Assembly (NCBI RefSeq): GCF_003312875.1
Contig: NZ_CP015163.1
Coordinates: forward strand, 6,200,001 to 6,264,000
Reading direction: 5' to 3'
DNA from: Amycolatopsis albispora
Lineage (GTDB): Bacteria > Actinomycetota > Actinomycetes > Mycobacteriales > Pseudonocardiaceae
DNA: 64,000 bases
In this document: positions 28,083-38,447 of the stretch, piece after piece
Layout of the letters: the number at the start of each line of letters is the position of its first letter
How positions within the stretch are numbered: the first letter of the stretch is position 1
Position numbers and translations under genes: made by a program
Notes under the pieces: model-generated
What the model saw: the letters and a program-made list of their open reading frames with translations, nothing else
Databases searched by the model: none
Told to the model about the DNA's origin: nothing

Positions 28083-29372
28083 GTGGGCCGCGCTAAGCGT
28101 TTTGATAGGCGCCTGGAGGGCCTGGTGGGGAACACCTTCGCGCGCATGTTCGGTGGCAATGTCGTCACTCAGGAAGTGGCGCAGGCACTGGAGCGTGAGA
28201 GTGAGGACAACGTTCGTGAGCTGGCCGGCGGCCGTGAGCTCGCGCCCAACCACTACATCGTGTCGCTGGGCCCGACCGATCACGACCGGATGGCCGGTGA
28301 CGAACAACGCGTCACCCGCGTGCTCGCCGAAGCGGTGGCGGAGCATCTCGCCGAGCAGGGGTGGGACACCTATGGTGACGTCGTAGTTTCGCTCGAGCGC
28401 AACGAGGCGCTGCATACTGGACAGTTCAAGACACGCTCGTCCGTCGATCCCGATGTCAAGGCCAGTGAGATCACCGCCCCTGGCAACGGAAGCCCTGGAC
28501 GGTCAGCACGACCCAGCAACGCAGGAGACCCAGCAATGAGCCAGCCCCCCGGCTACGGCCAATACGACCAGGGTGACCCGTACGGCCAGCAGGGCCAGTA
28601 CGGCTACGGACAGCAGGGCCAGCCCGGGTACGACCAGGGCGGCTACGGCGGCCAGCAGCCCGGCTACGACCAAGGCGGCTACGGCGGCCAGCCGGGTTAC
28701 GACCAGGGCGGGTACGGCGGTGGTCAGCCGGGTTACGACCAGGGTGGCTACGGCGGCCAGCAGCCCGGGTACGACCAGGGTGGATATGGCGGTGGTCAGC
28801 CGGGTTACGACCAGGGTGGCTACGGCGGCCAGCAGCCCGGCTATGACCAGGGCGGGTACGGCGGTGGCCAGCCCGGCTACGACCAGGGCGGCTACGGCGG
28901 TGGCCAGCCGGGTTACGACCAAGGCGGCTACGGCGGCCAGCCCGGGTACGACCAGGGCGGTGCCCAGCCGGGCTACGACCAGGGCGGGTACGGCGGTCAG
29001 CAGCCGTACGGCCAGCCCGCGGCGCCGGACCCGTACGCGCAGGCCGGGTACCAGCCGCCCGCCACGCAGAGCGGCAACCGCCAGCTCGCCGCGAGCCTGC
29101 AGCTCGACGACGGCTCGAACCGCAGCTACTCGCTCAAGCAGGGCGGCAACGTGGTGGGCCGCGGCCAGGACGCCGACTTCCGGCTGCCGGACACCGGGGT
29201 TTCCCGGCGGCACCTGGAGATCACCTGGGACGGCCAGAGCGCCACGCTCGCCGACATCGGGTCCACCAACGGGACCACGGTGAACGGCACCCCGGTGCAG
29301 ACCTGGCAGCTGGCCGACGGCGACGTGATCAGGGTCGGCCACTCGTCTCTGGTGTTCCGCACACAGGGCTGA
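28083..29372 (+). CDS. fhaA: FHA-domain protein FhaA (DUF3662 plus FHA)
   Basis: 429 residues from GTG 28083 ([10 protein letters not shown], as in other FhaA proteins; SD GAGGAGGG); an in-frame GTG at 28074 is less likely. Residues 1-120 form the DUF3662/FhaA N-terminal domain ([17 protein letters not shown]). Residues about 160-330 are a low-complexity Gln/Gly/Tyr region with eleven [12 protein letters not shown] repeats. The C-terminal FHA domain ([28 protein letters not shown]) binds phosphothreonine. In mycobacteria FhaA is a PknB substrate that binds phosphorylated MviN and tunes peptidoglycan synthesis. First gene of the fhaA-fhaB-pstP-rodA-pbpA-pknA-pknB cluster. Confidence 0.95.
   Translation: MGRAKRFDRRLEGLVGNTFARMFGGNVVTQEVAQALERESEDNVRELAGGRELAPNHYIVSLGPTDHDRMAGDEQRVTRVLAEAVAEHLAEQGWDTYGDVVVSLERNEALHTGQFKTRSSVDPDVKASEITAPGNGSPGRSARPSNAGDPAMSQPPGYGQYDQGDPYGQQGQYGYGQQGQPGYDQGGYGGQQPGYDQGGYGGQPGYDQGGYGGGQPGYDQGGYGGQQPGYDQGGYGGGQPGYDQGGYGGQQPGYDQGGYGGGQPGYDQGGYGGGQPGYDQGGYGGQPGYDQGGAQPGYDQGGYGGQQPYGQPAAPDPYAQAGYQPPATQSGNRQLAASLQLDDGSNRSYSLKQGGNVVGRGQDADFRLPDTGVSRRHLEITWDGQSATLADIGSTNGTTVNGTPVQTWQLADGDVIRVGHSSLVFRTQG
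28621..29001 (+). repeat. In-frame [12 protein letters not shown] tandem repeats in fhaA
   Basis: About eleven imperfect 33-39 bp units, each encoding QPGYDQGG with YGG, YGGQ or YGGG endings. Codon variation between copies (tac/tat, ggc/ggt) shows selection on the protein rather than a recent DNA expansion. Confidence 0.85.
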
Positions 29373-29389
29373 CGTCGGCCCCGTCCGAC

Positions 29390-29420
29390 CGCTCCCGCAG
29401 AATGAGAGTCCGCGGGAGCG
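29390..29420 (+). terminator. Hairpin between fhaA and fhaB
   Basis: CGCTCCCGC (29390-29398) and GCGGGAGCG (29412-29420) form a perfect 9-bp stem with a 13-nt loop in the 113-bp gap. It may partially terminate or process the fhaA transcript before the downstream operon. Confidence 0.5.
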
Positions 29421-29485
29421 CTGCGACGTACCGGTCGTCGCTGTAGGAAAGCCGCTCGTGAGTCTTCGAGGAGCTGACACACAAG

Positions 29486-29950
29486 GTGCCAGAGCTGGTC
29501 GTCCAACTGACCAGGGTGGGATTTCTCGTCCTGCTCTGGCTGTTCGTGCTGGCCGCGCTGCGGGTGGTCCGCTCCGATCTCTACGCGGCGTCGGGCCTGC
29601 GGGTGGCGTTGCCGAGCCTGCGGCGGAACAAGGAGAAGAAGCCACCGCGTGGCGGGAAGGTGCCCCGGCAGATGGTCGTCACGCACGGTGCGCTGGCCGG
29701 CACGCGGATCGCGCTGGACGGGCGCCCGATCCTGATCGGGCGCGCCGACGACTCGACGCTGGTGCTCGACGACGACTACGCCTCGACCCGGCACGCTCGC
29801 CTTTCACTGCGTGGGGAAGACTGGTACGTGGAAGATCTGGGCTCGACGAACGGGACCTACCTCGACCGGGCTAAGGTCACAGCACCCCTCCGAGTACCTC
29901 TCGGGGTCCCCATCCGGATCGGCAAGACGGTGATCGAGCTTCGCCCATGA
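29486..29950 (+). CDS. fhaB: FHA-domain protein FhaB/FipA
   Basis: 154 residues, GTG start (SD GAGGAG is about 13 nt upstream, a loose fit). An N-terminal membrane helix (about 10-28, VGFLVLLWLFVLAALRVV) is followed by a basic stretch and an FHA domain (about 80-154: IGRADDSTLVLDDDYASTRHARL, GSTNGTYLD). In mycobacteria FhaB/FipA binds phosphorylated partners such as FtsZ/FtsQ in division and is phosphorylated by PknA/B. The stop overlaps pstP by 4 bp. Confidence 0.95.
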   Translation: MPELVVQLTRVGFLVLLWLFVLAALRVVRSDLYAASGLRVALPSLRRNKEKKPPRGGKVPRQMVVTHGALAGTRIALDGRPILIGRADDSTLVLDDDYASTRHARLSLRGEDWYVEDLGSTNGTYLDRAKVTAPLRVPLGVPIRIGKTVIELRP

Positions 29951-31386
29951 CCCTCGTCCTCCGCTACGCGGCCCGCAGCGACCGTGGCCTGGTTCGATCC
30001 AACAACCAGGACTCCGTCTACGCCGGCCCCCGCCTGCTCGCCCTGGCCGACGGCATGGGCGGGCACGCCGCCGGTGAAGTCGCCAGCAAGGTCGTCATCG
30101 CGTCCCTCGCGCCGCTGGACGACGACGAACCCGGTGACGACCTGCTCTCGCAGCTGCGGGACGCGGTCGCCGCCGGCAACGGCGCCATCGCCGAACTGGT
30201 CGCCAACGACCCCGACCTGGACGGCATGGGCACCACGCTCACCGCGGTGCTGTTCTCCGGTTCGCGGCTCGGCCTGGTGCACGTCGGCGACTCCCGCGCC
30301 TACCTGCTGCGTGACGGGCAGTTCACCCAGATCACGCGCGACGACAGCTTCGTCAACGAGCTGCTCGAGCAGGGCCGCATCACCGAGGAGGAGGCGGCCA
30401 CCCACCCGCAGCGCTCGCTGCTGCTCAAGGCGCTGACCGGCCACGAGGTGGAGCCGAGCCTGACCGTGCGGGAAGCCCGCGCCGGCGACCGCTACCTGGT
30501 CTGCTCCGACGGGCTGTCCGGCATGGTCAGCGACGAGACCATGGCCGAGGCCATGCGCATCCCGGACCCGCAGGACTGCGCGGACCGGATGATCGAGCTG
30601 GCGCTCAAGGGCGGCGGCACGGACAACGTCACGGTGATCATCGCCGACGTGGTGGACGTCGACTACGGCGAGAACGCGCCGATCGTCGGCGGGGCCGCCG
30701 GTGACGGCAGTGACGACTACAACCACCAGGGCGACTCCCCGGCCGCGCGGGCCAGGGCGCTGACCGCGCCCCCGCCCCAGCCGCGGCGCCAGGACTCCCC
30801 GCCGCCCCCGGACCCCAAGGCCAGGCGGCGGAAGCTGTTCCGCATCTTCGGGGTGCTGATCCTGGTGCTGATCGTGCTGGCCGCGGGCACCATCGCGACC
30901 AGGTACTGGGTGCTGAGCCAGTACTACGTCGGCGCGGGCCCGAACGACGAGGTGGTCATCTACCAGGGGGTGTCCGGCAGCGTGCTGGGTCTGGACCTGC
31001 AGGAGCAGGTGGAGGACTCGTGTGCGCCCGGCGCCAACCTGTGCGACCGGCTGCTGCTGTCGGACCTGCAGGAGGCCCCGCGCGAGGACGTGCGCAACGG
31101 GGTCCGGATGGACAGCCTGGCCGCCGCGCGCGACTACATCGACTCGCTGTGGGACAAGCGGCTGCCGATCTGCCCCGAGCCCCCGAGCCAGGGCGGCGGC
31201 ATCCCGGGTGAGGTCCCGGGCTCCGGTGGCGGCCTGATCGGCGGCTTCGGCGCGCAGCAGCAGACGCCGGTGCAGCCGCCGCCGTCCTCGGTTCCCCCGC
31301 CGGAACAGTCCTCCGCGCCGGTGGACACCCCCAGCCCGGATCGCCCGGGGGTGGACTGCCGGCTCGCCACGGGCGGCGTCCGCTGA
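29947..31386 (+). CDS. pstP: PP2C-type Ser/Thr phosphatase PstP
   Basis: 479 residues. The PP2C domain (1-about 235) has RSNNQDS, LALADGMGGHAAGE with the metal-binding Asp, TTLTAVLF, GDSRAYLLR and GGGTDNVTVI. A proline-rich juxtamembrane linker leads to one membrane helix (about 299-320). An extracellular tail of about 150 residues has a Cys pair (DSCAPGANLCDR) and Pro-rich end. PstP dephosphorylates PknA, PknB and their substrates, including penicillin-binding protein and FHA partners. Embedded in the kinase operon with 4-bp and 1-bp overlaps. Confidence 0.95.
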   Translation: MTLVLRYAARSDRGLVRSNNQDSVYAGPRLLALADGMGGHAAGEVASKVVIASLAPLDDDEPGDDLLSQLRDAVAAGNGAIAELVANDPDLDGMGTTLTAVLFSGSRLGLVHVGDSRAYLLRDGQFTQITRDDSFVNELLEQGRITEEEAATHPQRSLLLKALTGHEVEPSLTVREARAGDRYLVCSDGLSGMVSDETMAEAMRIPDPQDCADRMIELALKGGGTDNVTVIIADVVDVDYGENAPIVGGAAGDGSDDYNHQGDSPAARARALTAPPPQPRRQDSPPPPDPKARRRKLFRIFGVLILVLIVLAAGTIATRYWVLSQYYVGAGPNDEVVIYQGVSGSVLGLDLQEQVEDSCAPGANLCDRLLLSDLQEAPREDVRNGVRMDSLAAARDYIDSLWDKRLPICPEPPSQGGGIPGEVPGSGGGLIGGFGAQQQTPVQPPPSSVPPPEQSSAPVDTPSPDRPGVDCRLATGGVR

Positions 31387-32834
31387 TGGGCCAGCCCAAC
31401 TCCGATCCCGCCGGTCAGTACGTCACCAATCCCCCGCGTGACCTGCCGACCCGCCGCGGAACGGAACTGGCGATGCTGGGCTTCGCCTCGTTCATCGTCA
31501 CCGCGGCGTTCATGCTGGTGGAGGCGAACCAGGAGCAGGAGCTCAGCTTCGCCATTCTCTGGTACGGCCTGGCGTACATGGCGATCCTCACCGTGGCGCA
31601 CCTCGCCGTGCGCAAGTGGGCGCCCTACGCCGACCCGCTGATCCTGCCGTGCGTGGCCCTGCTCAACGGCCTGGGCCTGGTGATGATCTACCGGATCGAC
31701 CTGGCCAGGGCGGAGAAGGCGCTGCAGGCCGGGCGCGAGTTCTCGGCGAACGCGCCCAAGCAGGTGATGTGGACGGTCATCGCGCTGGCGTTGTTCCTGG
31801 CCGTGCTGATCATCATCAAGGACCACCGCACGCTGACCCGCTACGCCTACACCTTCGGCCTGGTCGGCATCATCGCGCTCGCCCTGCCCGCGCTGCTGCC
31901 CAGCTCGCTGTCCGAGGTCAACGGCGCGAAGGTGTGGCTGAAGCTCGGCATCTTCTCCATCCAGCCCGGTGAGTTCGCGAAGATCCTGCTGATGATCTTC
32001 TTCGCGTCCTTCCTGGTGTCGAAGCGCGACCTGTTCATGGCGGCGGGCAAGCGGGTGCTGGGCATCGAGCTGCCGCGTGCCCGCGACCTCGGCCCGATCC
32101 TGATCGCCGCGGTGGCCTGCCTCGGCATCCTGGTCTTCGAGAAGGACCTGGGCACCTCGCTGCTGTTCTTCGGCGTGGTGCTGATGATGCTGTACGTGGC
32201 CACCGAGCGGATCATCTGGGTGGTCGTCGGGCTGAGCCTGTTCGCCGTCGGCGCGCTGATCGCCTTCCAGCTGTTCACCCACGTCAAGACCCGGGTGGCG
32301 AACTGGCTGGACCCGTTCGCCGACCCGACCGGCGACGGCTTCCAGATCGTGCAGGCGCTGTTCGGCCTCGGCACCGGCGGGATCGGCGGCACCGGCCTCG
32401 GCGCCGGGCGGCCGGAGATGGTGCCCGAGTCGAGCACCGACTTCATCACCGCGGCGATCGGCGAGGAGCTCGGCTTCATCGGGCTCTGCGCGATCCTGAT
32501 GGTCTACCTGATCCTCGCGATGCGCGGCATGCGCAGCGCGCTCGCCGTGCGCGACACCTTCGGGAAGCTGCTCGGCGGCGGCCTGTCCTTCGCCATCGTG
32601 ATGCAGCTCTTCGTGATCGTCGGCGGCGTCACCAAGCTGATCCCGATGACCGGTATCACCACGCCGTTCCTGTCCTACGGTGGTTCGTCGCTGCTGGCGA
32701 ACTACATCCTGGTCGCCCTGCTGCTGCGGATCTCCGATGCCGCACGGCGCCCGCAGACCAGCGCGAAGCCGCGCCCGCAGCAGCAGGCGCCGCTGGCCGA
32801 AGCCCATACGGTGATGGTGGAGCGTCCGAAATGA
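31386..32834 (+). CDS. rodA: SEDS peptidoglycan glycosyltransferase RodA/FtsW family
   Basis: 482 residues with about 12 membrane helices, starting within the pstP stop (TGATG). SEDS features are the conserved Asp-containing large loop between helices 7 and 8 (DPTGDGFQIVQALFGLGTGG), the GLG-type LGAGRPEMVPESSTDFI motif, and TGITTPFLSYGGSS near the C-terminus. It polymerises lipid II into glycan strands for elongation together with the class B PBP encoded next (4-bp overlap). Place in the operon matches mycobacterial rodA. Confidence 0.95.
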   Translation: MGQPNSDPAGQYVTNPPRDLPTRRGTELAMLGFASFIVTAAFMLVEANQEQELSFAILWYGLAYMAILTVAHLAVRKWAPYADPLILPCVALLNGLGLVMIYRIDLARAEKALQAGREFSANAPKQVMWTVIALALFLAVLIIIKDHRTLTRYAYTFGLVGIIALALPALLPSSLSEVNGAKVWLKLGIFSIQPGEFAKILLMIFFASFLVSKRDLFMAAGKRVLGIELPRARDLGPILIAAVACLGILVFEKDLGTSLLFFGVVLMMLYVATERIIWVVVGLSLFAVGALIAFQLFTHVKTRVANWLDPFADPTGDGFQIVQALFGLGTGGIGGTGLGAGRPEMVPESSTDFITAAIGEELGFIGLCAILMVYLILAMRGMRSALAVRDTFGKLLGGGLSFAIVMQLFVIVGGVTKLIPMTGITTPFLSYGGSSLLANYILVALLLRISDAARRPQTSAKPRPQQQAPLAEAHTVMVERPK

Positions 32835-34300
32835 ACACACCACTGCGCCGCGTCGGCGTGACCATGCTCGTGATGTTGCTGCTGCTGCTGGTGAACGCCA
32901 CCTACGTGCAGTTCATCAAGGCCGAGGACTACCGCACGGACCCGCACAACGCGCGCGTGCTGCTCGACGAGTACTCCCGCCAGCGCGGCAAAATCATCGC
33001 CGCGTCCAACGGCCAGGTGCTGGCCGGGATCGAGCCGACCGACGACAAGTACAAGTTCCTGCGCACCTATCCCGGTGGCGCGATGTACGCGCCGGTCACC
33101 GGCTTCTACTCGATCCGGTACGGCGCAGGCGGCATGGAACGCGCGCAGGACGAGGTGCTCAACGGCTCCGACCCGCGGTTGTTCGTGCGACGGCTGTCGG
33201 ACATGGTCACCGGCCGCGACCCGCGCGGCGGGAACGTGGCGCTGACCATCAACCCGGCCGTGCAGAAGGCCGCCTACGAAGGCATGACCAAGAAGGGCTA
33301 CACCGGCGCGCTGGTGGCGCTGGACCCGAAGACCGGCGAGATCCTGGCCATGGTCTCCACCCCCTCCTACGACCCGAGCGCGCTCGCCTCGCACGACGGC
33401 AAGGAGCAGGAGAAGGCCTGGACCGAGTTCGACGCCGACGAGAAGAAGCCGATGCTGAACCGGGCGATCTCGGAGACCTACCCGCCCGGCTCGACCTTCA
33501 AGATCGTCACCACCGCGGCCGCGCTCGAGGACGGCATGAAGCCGGACAGCGAGGTCACCACCGCGGCCAACGTGAAGCTGCCCGGCACCAACGCCGACCT
33601 GGAGAACTTCGGCGGCGCCACCTGCCAGGGAAACACGCTCAAGGACGCGCTGGCCTACTCCTGCAACACCGCCTTCGCCGAGATCGCCGGTGGCCTCGGC
33701 AAGGACAAGCTGACCGAGACCGCGGAGAAGTTCGGCATCGGCCAGACCGACCTGACCGTGCCGATGCGGGTTGCCCCGTCCGGCCTCGGTGACCTCGCCG
33801 GCAAGCCGCAGCTGTACCAGAGCGGGATCGGCCAGCGCGACGTCCGGCTGACCCCGCTGCAGGTGGCGTTGCTGTCCGCGGGCGTGGCCAACGGCGGCAC
33901 GGTGATGAAGCCGCAGCTGATCAAGTCGCTGCTGGCGCAGGACCTCTCGGAGATGGAGAAGTTCAGCCCCGAGGAGCTGACCGACGACCCGGCGATGTCG
34001 GCCAGCAACGCCGGTGTGCTCAAGGACATGATGCTGGCCTCGGAGGCCAACACCAAGGGCGGCGGCAAGAACGACGCGCTGAAGATCGCTTCGAAGACGG
34101 GTACCGCCGAGCACGGCAGCGACCCGAAGGCCACCCCGCCGCACGCCTGGTACACCGCCTTCGCCCCCGCCGACGACCCGAAGATCGCGCTCGCGGTGAT
34201 CGTCGAGTCCGGTGGTGACCGCGGCCTGGCCGCGACCGGTGGCACGGTGGCCGCCGAGATCGGCCGGTCCGCCATCGCCGCCGCACTCGGGGGTGGATGA
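32831..34300 (+). CDS. pbpA: Class B penicillin-binding protein PbpA
   Basis: 489 residues. A short cytoplasmic N-terminus and one membrane anchor (about 9-26) are followed by a pedestal domain and a transpeptidase domain. The active-site motifs are complete: STFK (Ser221, Lys224), SCN (277-279) and KTG (422-424). It cross-links the glycan made by RodA on the outer face of the membrane. In mycobacteria PbpA is a PknB substrate. Length and arrangement are normal for the family. Confidence 0.95.
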   Translation: MNTPLRRVGVTMLVMLLLLLVNATYVQFIKAEDYRTDPHNARVLLDEYSRQRGKIIAASNGQVLAGIEPTDDKYKFLRTYPGGAMYAPVTGFYSIRYGAGGMERAQDEVLNGSDPRLFVRRLSDMVTGRDPRGGNVALTINPAVQKAAYEGMTKKGYTGALVALDPKTGEILAMVSTPSYDPSALASHDGKEQEKAWTEFDADEKKPMLNRAISETYPPGSTFKIVTTAAALEDGMKPDSEVTTAANVKLPGTNADLENFGGATCQGNTLKDALAYSCNTAFAEIAGGLGKDKLTETAEKFGIGQTDLTVPMRVAPSGLGDLAGKPQLYQSGIGQRDVRLTPLQVALLSAGVANGGTVMKPQLIKSLLAQDLSEMEKFSPEELTDDPAMSASNAGVLKDMMLASEANTKGGGKNDALKIASKTGTAEHGSDPKATPPHAWYTAFAPADDPKIALAVIVESGGDRGLAATGGTVAAEIGRSAIAAALGGG

Positions 34301-34304
34301 GCCG

Positions 34305-35651
34305 ATGCTGTCCACGGGTCAGCTGCTCGCCGAGCGCTACCGGCTCACCAGCCGGATCGCGGTCGGCGGCATGGGTGAGGTCTGGCAGGCCAGCGACACC
34401 CGGCTCGACCGCACCGTGGCGGTGAAGGTGCTCAAGGCGGAGCTGTCCGGGGACGCGGAGTTCCTGCACCGGTTCCGCACCGAGGCCAGGACCACGGCCT
34501 CGCTCAACCACGCCGGGATCGCCGCGGTGCACGACTACGGCGAAACCGTGGCCGACGAGCTGAGCATCGCCTACCTGGTGATGGAGCTGGTCGAGGGCGA
34601 CCCGCTGGCCGCGATCCTGGCCAAGCAGGGCAGGCTCTCCCCCGAGTTCACCCTGGACCTGCTGGAGCAGGCCGGGCGCGCGCTGCAGGCGGCGCACGAG
34701 CGCGGGCTGGTCCACCGCGACGTGAAACCGGGCAACATCCTGGTCACCCCGGCGGGCCAGGTGAAGCTGACCGACTTCGGCATCGCCAAGGCCGCCGACG
34801 CGGCGCCGGTCACCCGCAACGGCATGGTGATGGGCACCGCCCACTACATCGCGCCGGAGCAGGCGCTCGGCCACGACGCCGAACCCGCCAGCGACGTGTA
34901 CTCGCTGGCGGTCTGCGGGTACGAGTGCCTCACCGGCTACCGGCCGTTCCTGTCCGAGAACGCGGTGACGGTCGCCATGATGCACATCCGCGACATCCCG
35001 CCCCCGCTGCCGCCGGACGTCCCGCCGGGATTGCGCGCGCTGATCGAAGCGACGCTGGTCAAGGACCCGCGGCAGCGCTACAACAACGGCGGCGAGTTCG
35101 CGAACGCGGTGGCCGCGGTCCGGGCCGGCCGCGGCCTGCCCACGCCGCTCGGCCTCGCCTCGGCCTACGCACAGGCCGCGGGCCAGCAGCTGCCGGTAAA
35201 CTCGCACGCGCCGGTCGGCCCCGTCTCGCACCCGGCGATCCAGCCGGTAGCGCCGCCGGCGCACCAGCCGGGCCCCGCCACCGGGGTCGGGCCGATGGTT
35301 CCGCCGCGGCGGCGCGGGCACACCGGCCTGTGGATCCTGCTCGCCCTGGTGGTCGTCGCGGTGGTGGTGGCGGCCGCACTGGTCGTCCCGAAGCTGCTCA
35401 GCGGTTCGCGTGACACACCGTCGGGGAACGTCGAGACCAGCGAGCCGGTGGGTGATCCGGGTTACCAGCCGACCGCGCCACGCCCGGCGGAGCCCAGCGA
35501 GGGCCCGCCGCACCACACGCCCCAGCCGGGGCCGGGTCAGAACGAAGACGGGGACAACGCAACGGAGGGTTCGGTGCGTTCACCCGGAGACGACGGCTTG
35601 CCAGGGATGATGGACCCAACATGGATGGAACGGAACGGCACGCACCGATGA
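34305..35651 (+). CDS. pknA: Ser/Thr protein kinase PknA
   Basis: 448 residues from ATG 34305; GTG 34293, overlapping pbpA, is in frame but less like orthologs. [10 protein letters not shown], Lys41 (VAVKVLK), [11 protein letters not shown] and [10 protein letters not shown] mark an active kinase domain (about 1-275). A Pro/Ala-rich juxtamembrane linker leads to a membrane helix at about 342-362 and a short acidic/Pro extracellular tail with no PASTA repeats. It phosphorylates growth and division proteins with PknB. The stop overlaps pknB by 4 bp. Confidence 0.95.
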   Translation: MLSTGQLLAERYRLTSRIAVGGMGEVWQASDTRLDRTVAVKVLKAELSGDAEFLHRFRTEARTTASLNHAGIAAVHDYGETVADELSIAYLVMELVEGDPLAAILAKQGRLSPEFTLDLLEQAGRALQAAHERGLVHRDVKPGNILVTPAGQVKLTDFGIAKAADAAPVTRNGMVMGTAHYIAPEQALGHDAEPASDVYSLAVCGYECLTGYRPFLSENAVTVAMMHIRDIPPPLPPDVPPGLRALIEATLVKDPRQRYNNGGEFANAVAAVRAGRGLPTPLGLASAYAQAAGQQLPVNSHAPVGPVSHPAIQPVAPPAHQPGPATGVGPMVPPRRRGHTGLWILLALVVVAVVVAAALVVPKLLSGSRDTPSGNVETSEPVGDPGYQPTAPRPAEPSEGPPHHTPQPGPGQNEDGDNATEGSVRSPGDDGLPGMMDPTWMERNGTHR

Positions 35652-37621
35652 GCACACCCCGACTGCTCTCCAATCGTTACGAGCTCGGCGACACGCTCGG
35701 CTACGGCGGCATGTCCGAGGTTCACCATGGGCATGACGTACGGCTCGGCCGTGAGGTCGCGATCAAGATCCTGCGTGCCGACCTGGCCAGGGACCCGCAG
35801 TTCCAGGAGCGGTTCCGGCGGGAGGCGCAGAACGCGGCCGCGCTGAACCACCCGGCCATCGTGGCCGTGTACGACACCGGGGAGACGCAGACCGAGTACG
35901 GTCCGCTGCCCTACATCGTGATGGAGTTCGTCTCCGGGCGCACGCTGCGTGACATCGTCAAGACCGAGGGTCCGATGTCGCAGAAGCGCGCCATGGAGGT
36001 GATGGCGGACGTCTGCGCGGCGCTGGACTTCTCGCACCGGCACGGCATCGTGCACCGCGACGTGAAGCCGGCCAACGTGATGATCACCACCAACGGCGCG
36101 GTCAAGGTGATGGACTTCGGCATCGCCCGCGCCATCCACGACGGCCAGTCCGCGATGACGCAGACCGCCGCGGTGATCGGCACCGCCCAGTACCTGTCGC
36201 CGGAGCAGGCGCGGGGTGAGTCGGTGGACGCCCGCAGTGACGTCTACGCCGCCGGGTGCGTGCTGTACGAGCTGATCACCGGGGAGCCGCCGTTCACCGG
36301 TGACTCGCCGGTCGCGGTCGCCTACCAGCACGTGCGGGAGGACCCGAGCCCGCCGTCGTCGGTGAACCCGGCGGTGTCGCCGGAGCTGGACGCGGTGGTG
36401 CTGAAGGCGCTGGCCAAGGGCCCGGCGAACCGGTACCAGTCGGCCGCCGAGATGCGCTCGGACATGGTCCGCACGCTGTCGGGGCAGCACCCGCTCGCGC
36501 CGATGGTGATGTCGGAGGACGAGCGCACGCAGGTGATGAACAGCCGTCGCCCACCGGCCGCCTACGACGACGGTTACGGCGCCGACGGGTACGACCCGCT
36601 CGCCGAGGACAGGGCCAGACGCAGCAAGCGGAACAAGATCCTGGCCGCGCTCGCCGTGCTCGGCGTGCTGATCGTGGCCGCGGTGATGTACTTCGCCGGT
36701 GTCTTCGACGAGAAGAAGGAACTCGTCGCGATCCCGACGGTGAAGGGCCAGACGGAAGCGGCCGCGATGGAGGCCCTGCGCTCGGCGGGCCTGCAGCCGG
36801 AGCGCGAAGAGGTCATCTGCAAGGCCGCGCAGGCCGGTACGACGCCGCCGTGCAACAGCGACCAGATCAACAAGGTCGTCTCGACCAATCCCGAGGTGGG
36901 GGTCGAGGTGGCCAAGGGCTCGGTGGTCAAGGTGCAGATCGGCACCGCGCCGAAGAAGGTCAAGGTGCCCGACCTGGTCGGCAAGGAGCAGGGCCCGGCG
37001 GCCGACCTCGCCAAGGAGCAGGGCTTCGAGATCGACCCGAACATCGAAGAGGTCGAGACGAAGGACCCGAACGAGTACGGCAAGGTCATCGAGCAGAACC
37101 CGCGCTCGGGCGTGGAGGCCGAGCAGGGCACCGCGATCAAGCTGACCGTGGGCAAGCGGCCGAACCAGGTGCTGGCGCAGAGCCAGGTGGGCAAGAAGTT
37201 CAGCGAGGCGAAGAAGGCGCTGGAGGACCTGAACCTGAAGGTGACCCGCAAGGACGTCACCTCGGACAAGCCGAAGGACGAGGTCGTCGCGCAGAACCCG
37301 GTCGGCGGCACGGTCGACGAGGGCACCACGATCACGCTCGAGGTGTCCACCGGGGCCAAGGAGCAGATCTCCATGCCGGACCTGCAGGGGGCGACCCTGG
37401 AGCAGGCGAAGAAGGAGCTCAAGGACGCGGGCTGGAGTGGTCAGCTGGTCACCCTCGAGGACGAGGTGAACGACGAGGACCTGGAGGGCCGGGTCACCAA
37501 CAGCGACCCGTCCAGCGGCAGCACGATCACCAAGGACCAGACGGTCACGCTGTACATCGGCAAGCAGAACCAGCCGGGCGGCGGCCCGCCGTCCATCCCG
37601 GGCATCCCGGGCGGCAGCTGA
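35648..37621 (+). CDS. pknB: PASTA Ser/Thr protein kinase PknB
   Basis: 657 residues from ATG 35648; the frame opens upstream at 35621 but [13 protein letters not shown] matches PknB starts. LGYGGMSEV, Lys40, [11 protein letters not shown], activation loop with [17 protein letters not shown], and the RSDVYAAGC helix are intact. A membrane helix lies near 331-350. Outside are four PASTA repeats (about 360-645), which bind lipid II/muropeptides in orthologs. It controls peptidoglycan synthesis through substrates such as FhaA, CwlM and MviN. Last gene of the operon, followed by a strong terminator. Confidence 0.96.
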   Translation: MSTPRLLSNRYELGDTLGYGGMSEVHHGHDVRLGREVAIKILRADLARDPQFQERFRREAQNAAALNHPAIVAVYDTGETQTEYGPLPYIVMEFVSGRTLRDIVKTEGPMSQKRAMEVMADVCAALDFSHRHGIVHRDVKPANVMITTNGAVKVMDFGIARAIHDGQSAMTQTAAVIGTAQYLSPEQARGESVDARSDVYAAGCVLYELITGEPPFTGDSPVAVAYQHVREDPSPPSSVNPAVSPELDAVVLKALAKGPANRYQSAAEMRSDMVRTLSGQHPLAPMVMSEDERTQVMNSRRPPAAYDDGYGADGYDPLAEDRARRSKRNKILAALAVLGVLIVAAVMYFAGVFDEKKELVAIPTVKGQTEAAAMEALRSAGLQPEREEVICKAAQAGTTPPCNSDQINKVVSTNPEVGVEVAKGSVVKVQIGTAPKKVKVPDLVGKEQGPAADLAKEQGFEIDPNIEEVETKDPNEYGKVIEQNPRSGVEAEQGTAIKLTVGKRPNQVLAQSQVGKKFSEAKKALEDLNLKVTRKDVTSDKPKDEVVAQNPVGGTVDEGTTITLEVSTGAKEQISMPDLQGATLEQAKKELKDAGWSGQLVTLEDEVNDEDLEGRVTNSDPSSGSTITKDQTVTLYIGKQNQPGGGPPSIPGIPGGS

Positions 37622-37634
37622 CGCCAGACGTACG

Positions 37635-37674
37635 AAGAGGGGCACCAGCCGATCGCGGCCGGTGCCCCTCTTTT
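37635..37674. terminator. Bidirectional terminator between pknB and trpG
   Basis: AAGAGGGGCACC and GGTGCCCCTCTT form a perfect 12-bp stem with a 14-nt loop (with a small inner GCC/GGC pairing), ending in TTTT on the plus strand. On the minus strand it also lies just after trpG. Confidence 0.9.
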
Positions 37675-37684
37675 GGTTCGTGGT

Positions 37685-38326
37685 TCAGGCGATGGCGGCT
37701 TTCTGCAGGGCGCGGGTGGCCGCTTCCAGGTCACGCACGACCTGGGGAGCAACCGGGTGACCGGCGCTCGCCATCCAGTTCGCGAGCATGCGGTGGCCAC
37801 CCTCGGTGAGCACCGACTCCGGGTGGAACTGCACGCCTTCCAGCGGCAGCGACCGGTGGCGCATGCCCATCACGATGCCCGACTCGGTGCTGCCGGTGAC
37901 CTCGAACTCGGCCGGGATGGTGTCCGGGAGCACGGTCAGCGAGTGGTACCGCGTCGCGGTGAACGGGTCCGGGAGGCCGGCGAGCACCCCGCCGCCGGAG
38001 TGGCCGACGCGGCTGGTCTTACCGTGCAGCAGTTCCTCCGCGCGGTCGACCGTCGCGCCGAAGGCGACGCCGAGGGCCTGGTGGCCGAGGCACACCCCGA
38101 GCATCGGCAGCTCCCGCGAGGCGCATTCCCGGACGACCTCGATGCTCTGACCAGCGCGTTCCGGCGTCCCCGGGCCAGGCGAGACCAGCACGCCGTCGAA
38201 CTCGCCGAGGCGCGAGACGTCGACCACGTCGTTGCGCCAGACCGTGCAGTCGGCGCCGAGCTGGGCCAGGTACTGGACCAGGTTGTAGACAAAACTGTCG
38301 TAGTTGTCGACGACGAGCACGCGCAT
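37685..38326 (-). CDS. trpG: Class I glutamine amidotransferase, anthranilate/aminodeoxychorismate synthase component II
   Basis: 213 residues. The triad is complete: Cys79 (GVCLGHQ), His168 and Glu170 (VQFHPES). SPGPGTPERAG is the usual oxyanion-side motif. It supplies ammonia from glutamine to a TrpE- or PabB-type synthase not present here. In mycobacteria the orthologous gene next to pknB is called trpG (also possibly pabA); sequence alone does not separate the two roles. Convergent with pknB and divergent from the reductase gene at 38448. Confidence 0.9.
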   Translation of the reverse strand: MRVLVVDNYDSFVYNLVQYLAQLGADCTVWRNDVVDVSRLGEFDGVLVSPGPGTPERAGQSIEVVRECASRELPMLGVCLGHQALGVAFGATVDRAEELLHGKTSRVGHSGGGVLAGLPDPFTATRYHSLTVLPDTIPAEFEVTGSTESGIVMGMRHRSLPLEGVQFHPESVLTEGGHRMLANWMASAGHPVAPQVVRDLEAATRALQKAAIA

Positions 38327-38382
38327 GCCGCCAGCTTAGCCGTGTCCGCATGCTGGACGGGTACGCCAGATCACAGTGAAAC

Positions 38383-38401
38383 TTAGGTTCGCCTCACCTT
38401 A
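38383..38401. promoter_or_regulatory. IdeR/DtxR-type iron box
   Basis: TTAGGTTCGCCTCACCTTA matches 16 of 19 positions of the DtxR/IdeR consensus TTAGGTTAGSCTAACCTAA. It lies 46-65 nt upstream of the reductase start and 57-75 nt from the trpG start, in the divergent promoter region. Confidence 0.7.
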
Positions 38402-38447
38402 CCGTGGAAGTGTTGGCCCTCCCGCGACTCGAACGAAGGTAAGTGCA

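Noticed and set aside
28621..29001. Repeat array resembling CRISPR at low resolution
   Set aside because: The units are in frame, imperfect and encode QPGYDQGG within fhaA; there are no spacers.
34293..34305. GTG 34293 as the pknA start
   Set aside because: ATG 34305 gives [14 protein letters not shown], matching the usual PknA N-terminus.
37685..38326. Naming the amidotransferase pabA
   Set aside because: Sequence does not separate pabA from trpG; the mycobacterial synteny name is used with a caveat.
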